This document shows, in pieces, positions 23,527 through 32,302 of a stretch of 36,242 nucleotides of DNA. The stretch comes from an uncultured Planctomycetaceae bacterium (lineage in GTDB: Bacteria > Planctomycetota > Planctomycetia > Pirellulales > Thermoguttaceae). The position numbers were made by a program, and so were the translations under genes. Position 1 is the stretch's first letter, and each line of letters starts with the position of its first letter. The stretch is from the NCBI GenBank assembly GCA_946408825.1, contig CAMJTU010000038.1, positions 1 to 36,242 on the forward strand, written 5' to 3'. Under the pieces are notes generated by a model. It saw nothing but the letters and a program-made list of their open reading frames with translations. It was not told the DNA's origin and did no database searches.

Positions 23527-26130
23527 TCATCTGCCATTGGGACGCGAACCGTGTTTCATCGACGCAAGGGCGTCGTTATTGCCGACATTTTGACGAGGCG
23601 GTTGGAAGGGCTCTGCCCGAAAAGCAGGACGTTCACGTGGTTCATTTACACGTTGGACGGCCCCAGAATTGCGGGTCATAGGACTCAAATTCTCACCGGA
23701 ACGAGAGCCGGCGTCAACAAATGGGCGAACGTCTCTGGGCGACGGAACTTGGCGTTCAATCGAATTAAAGGGTGGGCGAGCGCTCGAATTCGGACGCGTC
23801 ATACTGTTCGATGGGAGAACGCTTGGATTTCGAATTGTGGAATTATTATTCCTGCCAGAACGAATTCCAATTTCCGGATTAGAACGAACGTCTCTAGGCG
23901 GCTGAAGTTGGCGTTCAGTCGAATTAAAGGGAGGACGAATGCCCGAATTGGGACGAGTCACGCTATTCGGTGTAGAAACGTTAAGATTTCGAATTGTGGG
24001 GGTACTGGTATTTCTGCCAGAACGAATCCCAGTTTCCGGGTTAGGACGAGCGCTCGGACTCGGGCGAGTAATGTTGTTCGACGGAGAAACGTTAAGATTC
24101 TGAACTGCGGGGATACTGGTATCTCTGCCAGAACGAATCCCAGTTTCCGGGTTAGGACGAGCGCTCGGACTCTGGCGAGTAATGCCGTTCGCTGGAGAAA
24201 CGTTAGGATTTTGAACTGCGGAATTATTAATGTTTCTGTTAGAACGAGTTCCAGCTTCTGGATTGGGACGGAGATCCCTTGGCGGTAGAACTTGGCGTTC
24301 AGTCGAATTATGCGGTGGACGAACGTTTGGATTCGGACGAGTCGTGTCATTCGATGAAGAACCGTTAGAATTCGGACTTGCAGGACTGGGCGAACGGTTA
24401 GGTCTGACACTCGGATTTGGAAGGGGGCGTTCCCTTTCCGTTTCCCCTGTCTGAGGACGTGTCGGATTAGGATTCAAACGTCCTCTAGAACCTGTTCTCG
24501 GCCCGTCCCGACGCGGGATAGAGTCAGAAATCACATTTGGGGTTGGGCGCTCGGTCGGATTTACACGAGGGACGCCGTCTCGGGGGCGAGTAACAGGAAT
24601 CGGAGAACCATTCGGACGAATGGGGCGAGGCTTCTGTGGTTCTCTCAAATCAACCCGAGGAACAGGACCGCCAGGACGACCAGGCTCAGGAACAGGGCGA
24701 CGAGGAGGACCAGTTATCCCTATACTTAGTCCACCCAAGCCAACAACAATCCCCGGACGAGCGGCGCCAGAACGGTATTCATGACGATCCCGAGGAACTC
24801 CCCAATGATGAGGATCTCTAGGAACTTCTCTTCGTCGACCGTCAATAATAAGGTCAAAAACAACATCATGGCGTCTATGATCAAGACGAACAAAATAATC
24901 CGAACCCCACCAAGCGTCATGAGGGCGAAAATGCGGATCATAATAGACGGGGACGCCAAAGCTACGATTGTACGCGACAAAGAACCTTAGACGCCCGTCC
25001 CATTGGGAAACGCCAAAAACTGACTCGCCATAGGGAACCCCCCAAGGACTCCAGTAAGGCCATGGCACAAAAGGCTCATACCAGACGCCGTACCAAGGGC
25101 GATAAATCCAAACGCGTGGGCTAAAAAGTTCCCAACTCGGTTGATAAAAAATTGGCGATGTGTAGTACTCGGAAACAACGTCTTCGTAATATGGGTTACT
25201 CTCGTACAGAGAGACATACCCTTGAATCGTCGCATCGTCGAGTGGAGAAGGGAGATCCGCTTCCGTAAGAATACCAACAGCTTCTTTGTCTGCCAAAGTT
25301 TCTGGAATAGGCTTGAGAAATTCTTCTTGTAGAGGGTGTGCGCCTAACCAATATACCTTACCCGTTTTATCGTCTGCGATTGCGGCGATAACATTTAGTT
25401 TACCTGCCCGAATTAAATCCTGAGCTACAGTCGATTTCATCAAAATCGTTTCAAGCGATTGCCAAACCAAAGCTTCCGAAACAACGTTAGCAAGTTCATA
25501 GCCTTGTAGTTCAGGATAAGCTTCCCTAGAACGTGCAACCGCGGGACCAACAAGATTATAGAGTCTCATTTGATCAGAGGTAGTTCCACGAGGAATGGCT
25601 GACGACGTTTTGATTCGAGTGGTTTCAGCTTTGGACTGCTCTTCCAAAAGATCATATTGTCTTATGAGCGTCGAGACAATACGACTCGGATAATGTCCCA
25701 TAACGACTAAAAGCGGGGTTTGAAGGTTAATAAGTCCATATTCGATTGACGCCATATCGTCAGTAGAGACTGCGCCAGAGTCTATCGGCATTAGATAAAG
25801 ATCGTGATCGGACGTTTGAGTCAGAACGTTCGGCGTTACGGGCATATCCGAACTGTAGATAACGGACGCAATGGGGAAACGATTTTGAGCAGTCGTAAGA
25901 CGAGGAAGAGCTTGTGCTGCCACCGAATCTTCTTTGAGATACCTTGCATTGCCGGCGACTAATTGCCGATAAGCTTCGTCCGGCGTCATCTCGGCATTAT
26001 AGTAGACAGGAACGGTTCCATCTGCGTAAGTTACAACGTCGTCGGCTACGACATTCGTTATGATCGACAAAACGAATATCAGACTTAAATTAAAAGAACA
26101 CAATGATTTCGAAAGTTTAGCGTAGTACAT
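23527..26130 (-). CDS. Exported protein: degenerate beta-carbonic anhydrase domain, aromatic segment, Arg/Pro/Asn repeats
   Basis: An 867-residue exported protein I do not know as a named family. The N terminus is a signal peptide (to about residue 29). Residues about 48-263 follow the beta-carbonic anhydrase fold: MTPDEAYRQLVAGNARYLKE, FPIASVIYSSDMPV, DDMASIEYGLINL, TPLLVVMGHYPSRIV and the last strand LNVIAAIADDKTGKVYWLG. In real enzymes these carry CxDxR and HxxC zinc and catalytic residues. Here both cysteines are Ser (93 and 149) and the Arg is Pro97, while Asp95 and His146 remain, so catalysis is unlikely. Residues about 310-420 are very rich in Trp, Tyr and Pro. From about 450 the protein is basic and Pro-rich, with repeats from about 598. 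The start is unambiguous, with a weak G-run upstream. Confidence 0.6.
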   Translation of the reverse strand: MYYAKLSKSLCSFNLSLIFVLSIITNVVADDVVTYADGTVPVYYNAEMTPDEAYRQLVAGNARYLKEDSVAAQALPRLTTAQNRFPIASVIYSSDMPVTPNVLTQTSDHDLYLMPIDSGAVSTDDMASIEYGLINLQTPLLVVMGHYPSRIVSTLIRQYDLLEEQSKAETTRIKTSSAIPRGTTSDQMRLYNLVGPAVARSREAYPELQGYELANVVSEALVWQSLETILMKSTVAQDLIRAGKLNVIAAIADDKTGKVYWLGAHPLQEEFLKPIPETLADKEAVGILTEADLPSPLDDATIQGYVSLYESNPYYEDVVSEYYTSPIFYQPSWELFSPRVWIYRPWYGVWYEPFVPWPYWSPWGVPYGESVFGVSQWDGRLRFFVAYNRSFGVPVYYDPHFRPHDAWWGSDYFVRLDHRRHDVVFDLIIDGRRREVPRDPHHWGVPRDRHEYRSGAARPGIVVGLGGLSIGITGPPRRPVPEPGRPGGPVPRVDLREPQKPRPIRPNGSPIPVTRPRDGVPRVNPTERPTPNVISDSIPRRDGPRTGSRGRLNPNPTRPQTGETERERPLPNPSVRPNRSPSPASPNSNGSSSNDTTRPNPNVRPPHNSTERQVLPPRDLRPNPEAGTRSNRNINNSAVQNPNVSPANGITRQSPSARPNPETGIRSGRDTSIPAVQNLNVSPSNNITRPSPSARPNPETGIRSGRNTSTPTIRNLNVSTPNSVTRPNSGIRPPFNSTERQLQPPRDVRSNPEIGIRSGRNNNSTIRNPSVLPSNSMTRPNSSARPPFNSIERQVPSPRDVRPFVDAGSRSGENLSPMTRNSGAVQRVNEPRERPAFRAEPFQPPRQNVGNNDALASMKHGSRPNGR
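23660..24339 (-). repeat. Protein-coding repeat array in the carbonic-anhydrase-like gene
   Basis: About five degenerate units encode the last 270 residues. Two consecutive units are 37 residues (RPSPSARPNPETGIRSGR type); two others are 53-54 residues because they carry an extra PPxNSTERQxxPPRD block. The fifth unit is degenerate. The repeat is visible in protein and in DNA. Confidence 0.8.
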
Positions 26131-26663
26131 GGAAGCCCCCCCCGATATTCATAACAGGGTTTCAAAGGCGCCGCGCCGACCAAAAAGCGCAGGAAAGGAC
26201 AAAGTAGCTTTCCATAAACAGTCCTGGGCGCAAGAACGTGACGACACAAAACTCAGGTAGTAACTACCAAAAACTTTTTCGGTAAAAAATCAAATTGTCA
26301 ACCTCGGCAAAAGCCAACAATTGGCTCCGCCATCTAAAGCTAACGTATGCAAAAGTATTAGTAAAATACCAAAAAAAATGAATAAATATTCTTACGTTAT
26401 CACTTTCCCGTCGCCCTAAGAAGCATACATTAGACGCGAAGGCGGGCTTCATATCCCCAAAAAGTTCAAATTCTGCAACGAATGATGAAAAAACAGCACA
26501 TCCCCGCACATTGTAACCTTGGAATAGTTTCTTTACAATACTTCTAGAGTTGTTCGCCGCGAATGAACGACAAGAACTAGGACTATTAAAACGGTTTTCG
26601 TATAGCAATCCCCTTGAGAAACGGCATGTCGTTAATTGCAACCTTAAAGGCCGCGTTAACCCG
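26131..26663. other. Gene-free stretch upstream of the divergent SUMF1 and carbonic-anhydrase-like genes
   Basis: About 530 bases with no credible gene; the only longer open frame (26264-26641, -) has no family resemblance. It includes a short palindrome GGTAG-TAA-CTACC near 26256-26268 and should hold the promoter of the minus-strand gene, but I could not identify a good pair of boxes for it. Confidence 0.5.
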
Positions 26664-26691
26664 TTGAAAGCGCTTTAGGAGTCAGTATAAT
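26664..26691 (+). promoter_or_regulatory. Sigma-70-like promoter for the SUMF1-type gene
   Basis: TTGAAA (26664-26669) and TATAAT (26686-26691) are separated by 16 bases. The -10 box is a perfect consensus match and the -35 box matches at four or five positions. It lies about 150 bases before the ATG at 26845, giving a long leader. Confidence 0.6.
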
Positions 26692-26844
26692 CACATGAGG
26701 TTCGCAACACGTTCGACGATTTTGGCGTTGCAGAATTGTTGCGGTTTATTCAAATCACTTGTATTCAGATTCTATTGACAACATAGCGGCTTTACAGCCG
26801 AAATTTGGGGTCTGGACACAGTGGATTGTCTTAGAGGAGTAACA

Positions 26845-27978
26845 ATGAAAAAAAGTTCGTTAATCGTGGCGGTTTTTTTGACAACCGTCTGCGGAGCTAT
26901 GTGTTTTGCTCAAGACCTGAGCAATAATCCTGCTTACAAAAATGGGACTGACTGGCTGGTCAATCCAGTTGCCAATCCAGACGCTGAAGCGACGTCAGAA
27001 GAGGAAATGAAGCCCTATGAAGAATCGCTCCAAACCAACACAGGCGATACGCTTGTGTTTAAAATGATCCCGATCAAGGGCGGTGAGTTCACGATGGGAA
27101 GCGATTCCGGTGAAAAGGACGAAACGCCTGCGTTCAAGACGACAGTCGCTCCTTTCTGGATGGAAGAACACGAAGTAACATGGCAGGAATACTCCCTTTT
27201 TGCGCTCCTTTATCTTGCGAACGCACACAAGTCCGGCGCTGTTAAACCTGAAAATGATCGTTCAGAAATTGCCGACGCCCTTGCTGCTCCGACGGCTCCT
27301 TATAGCATTGGAGTTATTAGTTATGATAAAAGCAACAAGGAGGGCTTTCCCGCTAGCGGTATGACGCGCTATGCTGCCCAGATGTATTGTAAGTGGCTAA
27401 CGGCGACAACGGGACGCTATTATCGTTTGCCAACGGAAATCGAATGGGAATATGCCTGTCGTTGTGGCACTGATACGGATTTCTCTTTTGGCGCCGATGA
27501 TTCTGAAATCGACGATTATGCTTGGTATCTTGGCAATAGTCCCGATGGATATAGTAAGGTTATGACCAAAAAACCGAATCAGTGGGGACTCTACGACATG
27601 CACGGCAACGTCTGCGAATGGGTCATGGATCAGTATGATAAAAAAGCGTATAAGGATTTTGCAAACGGCAAGATTAAAACGCCTTTTATCACCCCCAAAA
27701 AACCTCTTTCAGTTTTCGGCATGTTTGACGAGGTATCGCGTGGAGGTTCATGCGCCCATGAGGCCAAGGATTGCCGAAGTTCCAAACGTATCGTTTCCGA
27801 CAAATCATGGAAAGAGCACGATCCTCAGTTCCCACAGAGTATTTGGTGGATGACTGAAGCGCCATATGTCGGTTTCCGTGTTATTCGTCCACTTACGCCT
27901 CCGACCGCTGAAGAAGCGAAACTCTTTGAACCGGATCCTGCCGTTTGGGCTAAATATAAGGAATTGAATCCTCGTTGA
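26845..27978 (+). CDS. Exported SUMF1/FGE-like protein, probably non-catalytic
   Basis: A 377-residue exported protein of the formylglycine-generating-enzyme (SUMF1) fold. The signal peptide ends near CFA-QDLS. The domain starts with MIPIKGGEFTMGSDSGEKDE and EEHEVTWQEYSLFALLYL, continues with GMTRYAAQMYCKWLTATTGR, RLPTEIEWEYACRCG and GLYDMHGNVCEWVMDQYDK, and ends with the typical EVSRGGSCAHEAKDCRSSKR and APYVGFRVIRPLTPP. The two-Cys redox pair of true FGE near that last motif is not in its usual spacing, so a structural or ligand-binding role is more likely than formylglycine formation. Planctomycetes often carry many such proteins. AGAGGAG at 26833-26839 supports ATG 26845. It has its own promoter and terminator. 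Confidence 0.88.
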   Translation: MKKSSLIVAVFLTTVCGAMCFAQDLSNNPAYKNGTDWLVNPVANPDAEATSEEEMKPYEESLQTNTGDTLVFKMIPIKGGEFTMGSDSGEKDETPAFKTTVAPFWMEEHEVTWQEYSLFALLYLANAHKSGAVKPENDRSEIADALAAPTAPYSIGVISYDKSNKEGFPASGMTRYAAQMYCKWLTATTGRYYRLPTEIEWEYACRCGTDTDFSFGADDSEIDDYAWYLGNSPDGYSKVMTKKPNQWGLYDMHGNVCEWVMDQYDKKAYKDFANGKIKTPFITPKKPLSVFGMFDEVSRGGSCAHEAKDCRSSKRIVSDKSWKEHDPQFPQSIWWMTEAPYVGFRVIRPLTPPTAEEAKLFEPDPAVWAKYKELNPR

Positions 27979-28003
27979 CGGTCTTCGATTTTCTTTGTAG
28001 CTT

Positions 28004-28041
28004 AAAGGGGTTCTTCCTATCAGTAAGGCGGGAACCCCTTT
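28004..28041 (+). terminator. Terminator after the SUMF1-type gene
   Basis: AAAGGGGTTC (28004-28013) pairs perfectly with GAACCCCTTT (28032-28041) around an 18-base loop, ending in a short T-run, 26 bases past the stop codon. Confidence 0.75.
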
Positions 28042-28492
28042 TCCGTTTGGATGAAAAAAATATTTGAAACTAGCAGGGACCGCTATAGAGTTTTTGAAAA
28101 AAACATTAATAACCTCGAATATCATGCAATATTATTTGTATCGTGTACGGTTCCGCATTTTGGTGATTATTCCAATAAACCGCCGAATATGATCCATGTT
28201 GTACCAGATAAAAAGGACTCAAGATACAAGTTGAATATTAGTGTGCAAACACCTTCTGAAATTTCGAACCACAGTCACAAGTTTTTCTCGTAACACCTCG
28301 GCATACCGTCTCTTTACGCACATCTAAATCCATTTGTAAACTATAGAAACACAATACTAAGCCTTCATATTAGCGGCTAATTGTGCTTTGCTCCAAGTTT
28401 AATTAGCCGTCGTCATTCAAACCTAATCCTCAGATTCGCCTTATGTATTAATCAATAGATTCTTATAAAGGAGCAGATAAAAGCTCAATCCT
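28042..28492. other. Gene-free stretch between the SUMF1-type and kinase genes
   Basis: About 450 bases. One short ATG-initiated open frame (28051-28293, +, 80 residues) has no ribosome binding site or recognisable motif and begins beside the terminator, so I do not call it. A 9-bp inverted repeat, CGGCTAATT/AATTAGCCG, lies at 28374-28409. Nothing else is visible. Confidence 0.5.
28374..28409. repeat. 9-bp perfect inverted repeat
   Basis: CGGCTAATT (28374-28382) pairs with AATTAGCCG (28401-28409) with an 18-base loop. It lies about 85 bases past the kinase stop codon on the minus strand and has no T-run, so it may be a structural 3' element or chance. Confidence 0.35.
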
Positions 28493-30361
28493 TTACTTAA
28501 TGCTGACGAGTAGGGCAAGTAGAACCCCTGCAAGAAAAATCGCGAGAGCATAACCTCCGATTGCTACAGTCCAAAACCAAATTGGAACCGACTTATACCA
28601 ATCTCCAAAGGATTTAGGCGCTTCTTGGGATGATCGAAATGATTCTGATTTTGACAACAACGTATTATTAACTAGCGTCTTAGAAGACGAGTTTGGCAAG
28701 TCGCCGCTTTTCGAAAACCTTTGAACATCTGAAATAACTCGCGGATCGGCGACAGCAACTTGCGACAATCCACTACTCGTTCTTTTTGTAGGATCACTAC
28801 GCTCTTCAGATTCAGCTCTTCGTGCGGTCGTTTGATATTGAGAAATGCTAAGAATGGGAACAGATTCGGACGAATCGTCGCCCTGAACGATTTTTCTTCC
28901 GAGAGTGGTTTCATTATCAGGGCGAAGCGTCGTTTTAGTCGTGTCGGCAATTTCATTAAGCGCGAATTCAAGCGGGTCCAACTGTGACGATTCCAAATCT
29001 GATTTTTGAGAAAGAACAAGATTTTCGTCTAGAGAAGATCGTGAATGACGAGCTGTGGATTTTTTTCCAAGTTTTGAAAGCGAACCTCCGCTTTCAGCGG
29101 GATCATACAAATCAACTGAATGTTCGTTTCTTTTCTGAACGACGTCGGCGAGTTCAGCGTCGCTAAGCATGAATCCTAAAGTTTCGCGTTCAAACCCCAT
29201 TTCTGTAGCTTTTTCACTATTTGCAAGAAACTGTTGTTCAACGTTCGAATCCGAAACTAAATTATAAAAATCGTCGACGCCTACTGTTGAATTTGTATCC
29301 TGAGCAAAATCACTGGGTTGGGCGAAGCCGTTGTGAATCAACCATTTTTTCATTATTTCAGCAACTTGCTCTGCCGACTGGATACGGTTCTCTGGTTTTT
29401 TTGCCATCATTTTTGTGCAGATTTCAACCAGATCGATCGGCGCGTCGGGACGCTCGATGAATATACTTGCAGGTTCTTTCCGCTGATGTGCTAAGAGACG
29501 TTCGGTAATAGTGCCGTAGGGAAAAGGCGGTTTGCCCGTAAGACAAAAGTATAATGTCGCTCCCAACCCATAAACATCGGCCCTAGCGTCTACATGGTGA
29601 CTGTCTAAGGCCTGCTCTGGCGCCAAATAGTCAGCCGTCCCAAGAATCTTGTCTTCATCGATAATGGAATCCTTCGCTAAAAACGCCTGATCGTCGAGAA
29701 GCGCTAATCCTAAATCAAGGAGTTTAACAAAATCGTGTTCATCGACGACTATGTTTTCTGGTTTTACATCACGATGGACAATACCTATTTTATGGGCGTC
29801 GGCAAGACCAAGAGCAGCTTGACGAATAAAACTTGCAGCGTCTTCATAAGCAAGAGGACCTTCTTTTTCAACTAACTGACGAAGATTTTGTCCCTCAAAA
29901 TATTCCATAACGATATAGTGTACGTCCTCAAAACGATCCACGTCATAAGCACGTACGACATGTGGCGAGTCTAAAGCTGCGATAGCTTGAGCTTCGCGTG
30001 CAAATCGATCAAGATACGTCTGATTCAACCGTCGTTTAGGGAGAACTTTAATCGCGACACGACGTTTCATGACCGTGTGTTCTGCAAGGTAGACAGAGCT
30101 CATTCCTCCAGAGCCAAGATGTCCAAGAATTCGGTATTGTCGAAGATAAAACCCTTTATACTTGCGTTTCATCAGTTGCCGAACATGCCAGGAAGTAAGA
30201 AGTTTGCGCTTGACAAACTCAGAAGCCAACTTTTCCGAGTCATGAAACGCTCCCGGCGCTTCCTTTCTAATATCGGAAAGCGACGAATCGAATTCGCTAG
30301 GATCCAGCAATTCGCTCCGTTTGAGGAAATCTAGAAATTCATCGGGAGTAAGCGAGGGCAT
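28493..30361 (-). CDS. Membrane-anchored serine/threonine protein kinase
   Basis: A 622-residue Hanks-type Ser/Thr kinase of the planctomycete PknB-like kind. An N-terminal helical segment (about residues 1-70) precedes the kinase domain, about residues 75-345: glycine loop HLGSGGMSSVY, catalytic Lys105 in VAIKVL, Glu123 in FAREAQAI, catalytic loop HRDVKPEN (Asp198), DLG in place of DFG (Asp216), APEQ of the activation segment, and GLGATLYFCLTGKPPF. All catalytic residues are present, so it should be active. A polar Ser/Thr/Asp-rich linker of about 240 residues follows, then one membrane helix (about 592-620) at the C terminus. With no outer domain beyond the helix, it may sense through the linker or partners. 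No clear ribosome binding site precedes ATG 30361. Confidence 0.93.
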   Translation of the reverse strand: MPSLTPDEFLDFLKRSELLDPSEFDSSLSDIRKEAPGAFHDSEKLASEFVKRKLLTSWHVRQLMKRKYKGFYLRQYRILGHLGSGGMSSVYLAEHTVMKRRVAIKVLPKRRLNQTYLDRFAREAQAIAALDSPHVVRAYDVDRFEDVHYIVMEYFEGQNLRQLVEKEGPLAYEDAASFIRQAALGLADAHKIGIVHRDVKPENIVVDEHDFVKLLDLGLALLDDQAFLAKDSIIDEDKILGTADYLAPEQALDSHHVDARADVYGLGATLYFCLTGKPPFPYGTITERLLAHQRKEPASIFIERPDAPIDLVEICTKMMAKKPENRIQSAEQVAEIMKKWLIHNGFAQPSDFAQDTNSTVGVDDFYNLVSDSNVEQQFLANSEKATEMGFERETLGFMLSDAELADVVQKRNEHSVDLYDPAESGGSLSKLGKKSTARHSRSSLDENLVLSQKSDLESSQLDPLEFALNEIADTTKTTLRPDNETTLGRKIVQGDDSSESVPILSISQYQTTARRAESEERSDPTKRTSSGLSQVAVADPRVISDVQRFSKSGDLPNSSSKTLVNNTLLSKSESFRSSQEAPKSFGDWYKSVPIWFWTVAIGGYALAIFLAGVLLALLVSIK

Positions 30362-30520
30362 GTCGATATTCGCGATAGAAGCTCAAACTTTTAAAAATAT
30401 CCTGACAAGGATTGAATAACGTTAAACCGATTTTATAAAGCATTTGGTTAAAAGGCAATTCTTTTTTGACAAAAACATTGATTCAGTTTAATTCAACCAG
30501 GTTCGCCCAAAGGCTATACA

Positions 30521-32020
30521 TCACTCGTTCAGAAGTTCACGGGCTCTCTCGACCCCTTTTTGCTTTGTCAAAAATTTACCGTCGATTTGTTCTTCAAAAA
30601 GAAATTTAAGAAGTTTTCCCATTGAAGGACCGGGCTTGACGCCGATGGCTAAAAGATCTTTTCCCTGCACTAGCGGCTGAGGTTCTTTTTCTGATATATC
30701 GAGTTCTCTGGCGATTCTCAACCACAGATCTGTCTTAAATCGGATACAAGAGGATTCGTTTTCAAACGAGGAAAACTGACGTGCGACGTCTTTTTCGTTA
30801 GACAGTTGAGACTCGGCATAATAACGTTCAGTCGCCCCGCATCCTAAAGCGTCTGATTGACAAAGAAGCGCCCATAGCTTGATGTTTGCTGGGGACAAAC
30901 GTTTTGCAAGACGACGAACTGCTCTCGCAGAAGGTTCAACATCGTCATTCTGAGTCGCCATGTGTTCAAGTACCAACGGTTCAACGGCATTGACGATTCT
31001 GTTAGGAGCCTTCATCCGTTCAAGAAATTTTCTCGCAAGAGGCGCGCTAGCAGTTGCATGCCCCCGTGACCGTAAAATACCGGTTTCGTCCAGCTTGGTC
31101 GTCAAGGGTTTGCCAAAATCGTGACACAACGATGCAAACATTATAATTACACGCTCGTCTTCATTCAGCGGTGGAGAATACTTACGTATTGCCTTAGCGG
31201 CTTCGTGGCATACAAGTTTCGTGTGATTCCAAACGTCTCCTTCAGGATGCCAAGAGGGATTTTGGGGACACCCGATTAAGGCTTCTAACTCGGGAAACGC
31301 CAAAACCCACCCGGTCTCTCTTAACACGTCGAGTCCCAAGTCTGGAAAGACTCCTTTCAGAGCCCATTTTTTCCATTCTTCATAAACACGTTCTTCGGGT
31401 AATGTTGAAAATTCATCGAAGACGTCGCGACAAAATTGAATCGTTTTCGAATCCATTCTTACGCCGAATCGAGCCGCAAATTGCATTCCTCTGAGAACTC
31501 TGAGTGGATCGTCTTTAAAGGCAGAACTTGTCGCGCGTAAGATTTTTTTCTTAAGATCGGCAATCCCGTTAAATGGGTCGAAGTAGGAACCGTCGCGCCT
31601 CATGCCAATCGCATTTATTGTAAAATCGCGTCTTGCAAAGGCTTCATAAGGATTCAGATCAGAGACAGCTTCGACGTCAAAACCTTTGTGACCAAAACCG
31701 TTTTTGGATTCACGTCGAGGAAGAGCAACGTCGACAACATTGCCTACTTTAATGACTCCAAATGCTTTACCGACAAGATCAACGTGAAAACTAGGCGCAA
31801 GAATTTTCAATATTTCGGAATAGCTTAATCCATACACCTCAATATCAACGTCTTTAGATGGAATTCCTAGTAACCGATCGCGCACAAAACCTCCAACAAT
31901 CATCACGTCTTTAGCGCCGTTTTGTTCGAGAAGGTCGATTATCTTCATAGATAGTGAAATAGGGTCGAAGGTGCTCATGATTAATGGTCGTTTTAAAGGA
32001 AGATTTCCACTGGCAAACAT
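30521..32020 (-). CDS. CCA-adding-type tRNA nucleotidyltransferase with HD domain
   Basis: A 499-residue polymerase of the tRNA nucleotidyltransferase/poly(A) polymerase family (class II). It adds or repairs CCA at tRNA 3' ends, or polyadenylates RNA. The head has VGGFVRDRLLG (43-53), the metal-binding DVDIEVYG (Asp57, Asp59), and RRDFTINAIGM plus DPLRVLRGMQFAARFG, all hallmark motifs. The body has an HD-domain signature, LCHDFGKPLTT (His300, Asp301), as in class II members with phosphohydrolase activity. Which of the two activities applies cannot be told. Length is normal for HD-containing members. The start is uncertain: ATG 32020 and an in-frame ATG at 31978 both lack a clear ribosome binding site; the latter gives MSTFDPIS. 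Confidence 0.9.
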   Translation of the reverse strand: MFASGNLPLKRPLIMSTFDPISLSMKIIDLLEQNGAKDVMIVGGFVRDRLLGIPSKDVDIEVYGLSYSEILKILAPSFHVDLVGKAFGVIKVGNVVDVALPRRESKNGFGHKGFDVEAVSDLNPYEAFARRDFTINAIGMRRDGSYFDPFNGIADLKKKILRATSSAFKDDPLRVLRGMQFAARFGVRMDSKTIQFCRDVFDEFSTLPEERVYEEWKKWALKGVFPDLGLDVLRETGWVLAFPELEALIGCPQNPSWHPEGDVWNHTKLVCHEAAKAIRKYSPPLNEDERVIIMFASLCHDFGKPLTTKLDETGILRSRGHATASAPLARKFLERMKAPNRIVNAVEPLVLEHMATQNDDVEPSARAVRRLAKRLSPANIKLWALLCQSDALGCGATERYYAESQLSNEKDVARQFSSFENESSCIRFKTDLWLRIARELDISEKEPQPLVQGKDLLAIGVKPGPSMGKLLKFLFEEQIDGKFLTKQKGVERARELLNE

Positions 32021-32201
32021 ATCGTCGAGGAAAATAAACGCGCTGGTCGTTCCAAAATTTTTATTAAAAAATGAACGCTATACTATGTCGGCGACTCATA
32101 GAACGAACGTCCCCATTCTAGTCAGAACCCTTGTGTTTTCAATGTAATTGACAAGACTATTTAATTTCGCGTAATTTTCAGAATAAGAATTAAGTTTCGA
32201 G

Positions 32202-32229
32202 TTGTTCATGAAAATAAGCTGTTTATAAT
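32202..32229 (+). promoter_or_regulatory. Likely promoter for the VCBS-repeat gene
   Basis: TATAAT (32224-32229) is a perfect -10 box. TTGTTC (32202-32207) lies 16 bases upstream and is a partial -35 match. The box lies 73 bases before ATG 32303. Confidence 0.5.
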
Positions 32230-32302
32230 GTAAAAAGTCAACGGAGCGCCTGGCGCCTAAATTTCGGAATTAATTCGCTTTTGGCTAGGGAGGGAAACCG
32301 GT

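Noticed and set aside
23551..24288. A 245-residue plus-strand open frame across the repeat array.
   Set aside because: It lies antisense to the Arg/Pro/Asn repeats, whose biased codons leave the opposite strand free of stops. It has no ribosome binding site, and its repeats mirror the real gene.
26264..26641. A 125-residue minus-strand open frame upstream of the carbonic-anhydrase-like gene.
   Set aside because: No family resemblance, no ribosome binding site, irregular composition, and it lies in the likely promoter region.
28051..28293. An 80-residue plus-strand open frame after the SUMF1-type gene.
   Set aside because: It begins beside the terminator, lacks a ribosome binding site and has no recognisable motif.
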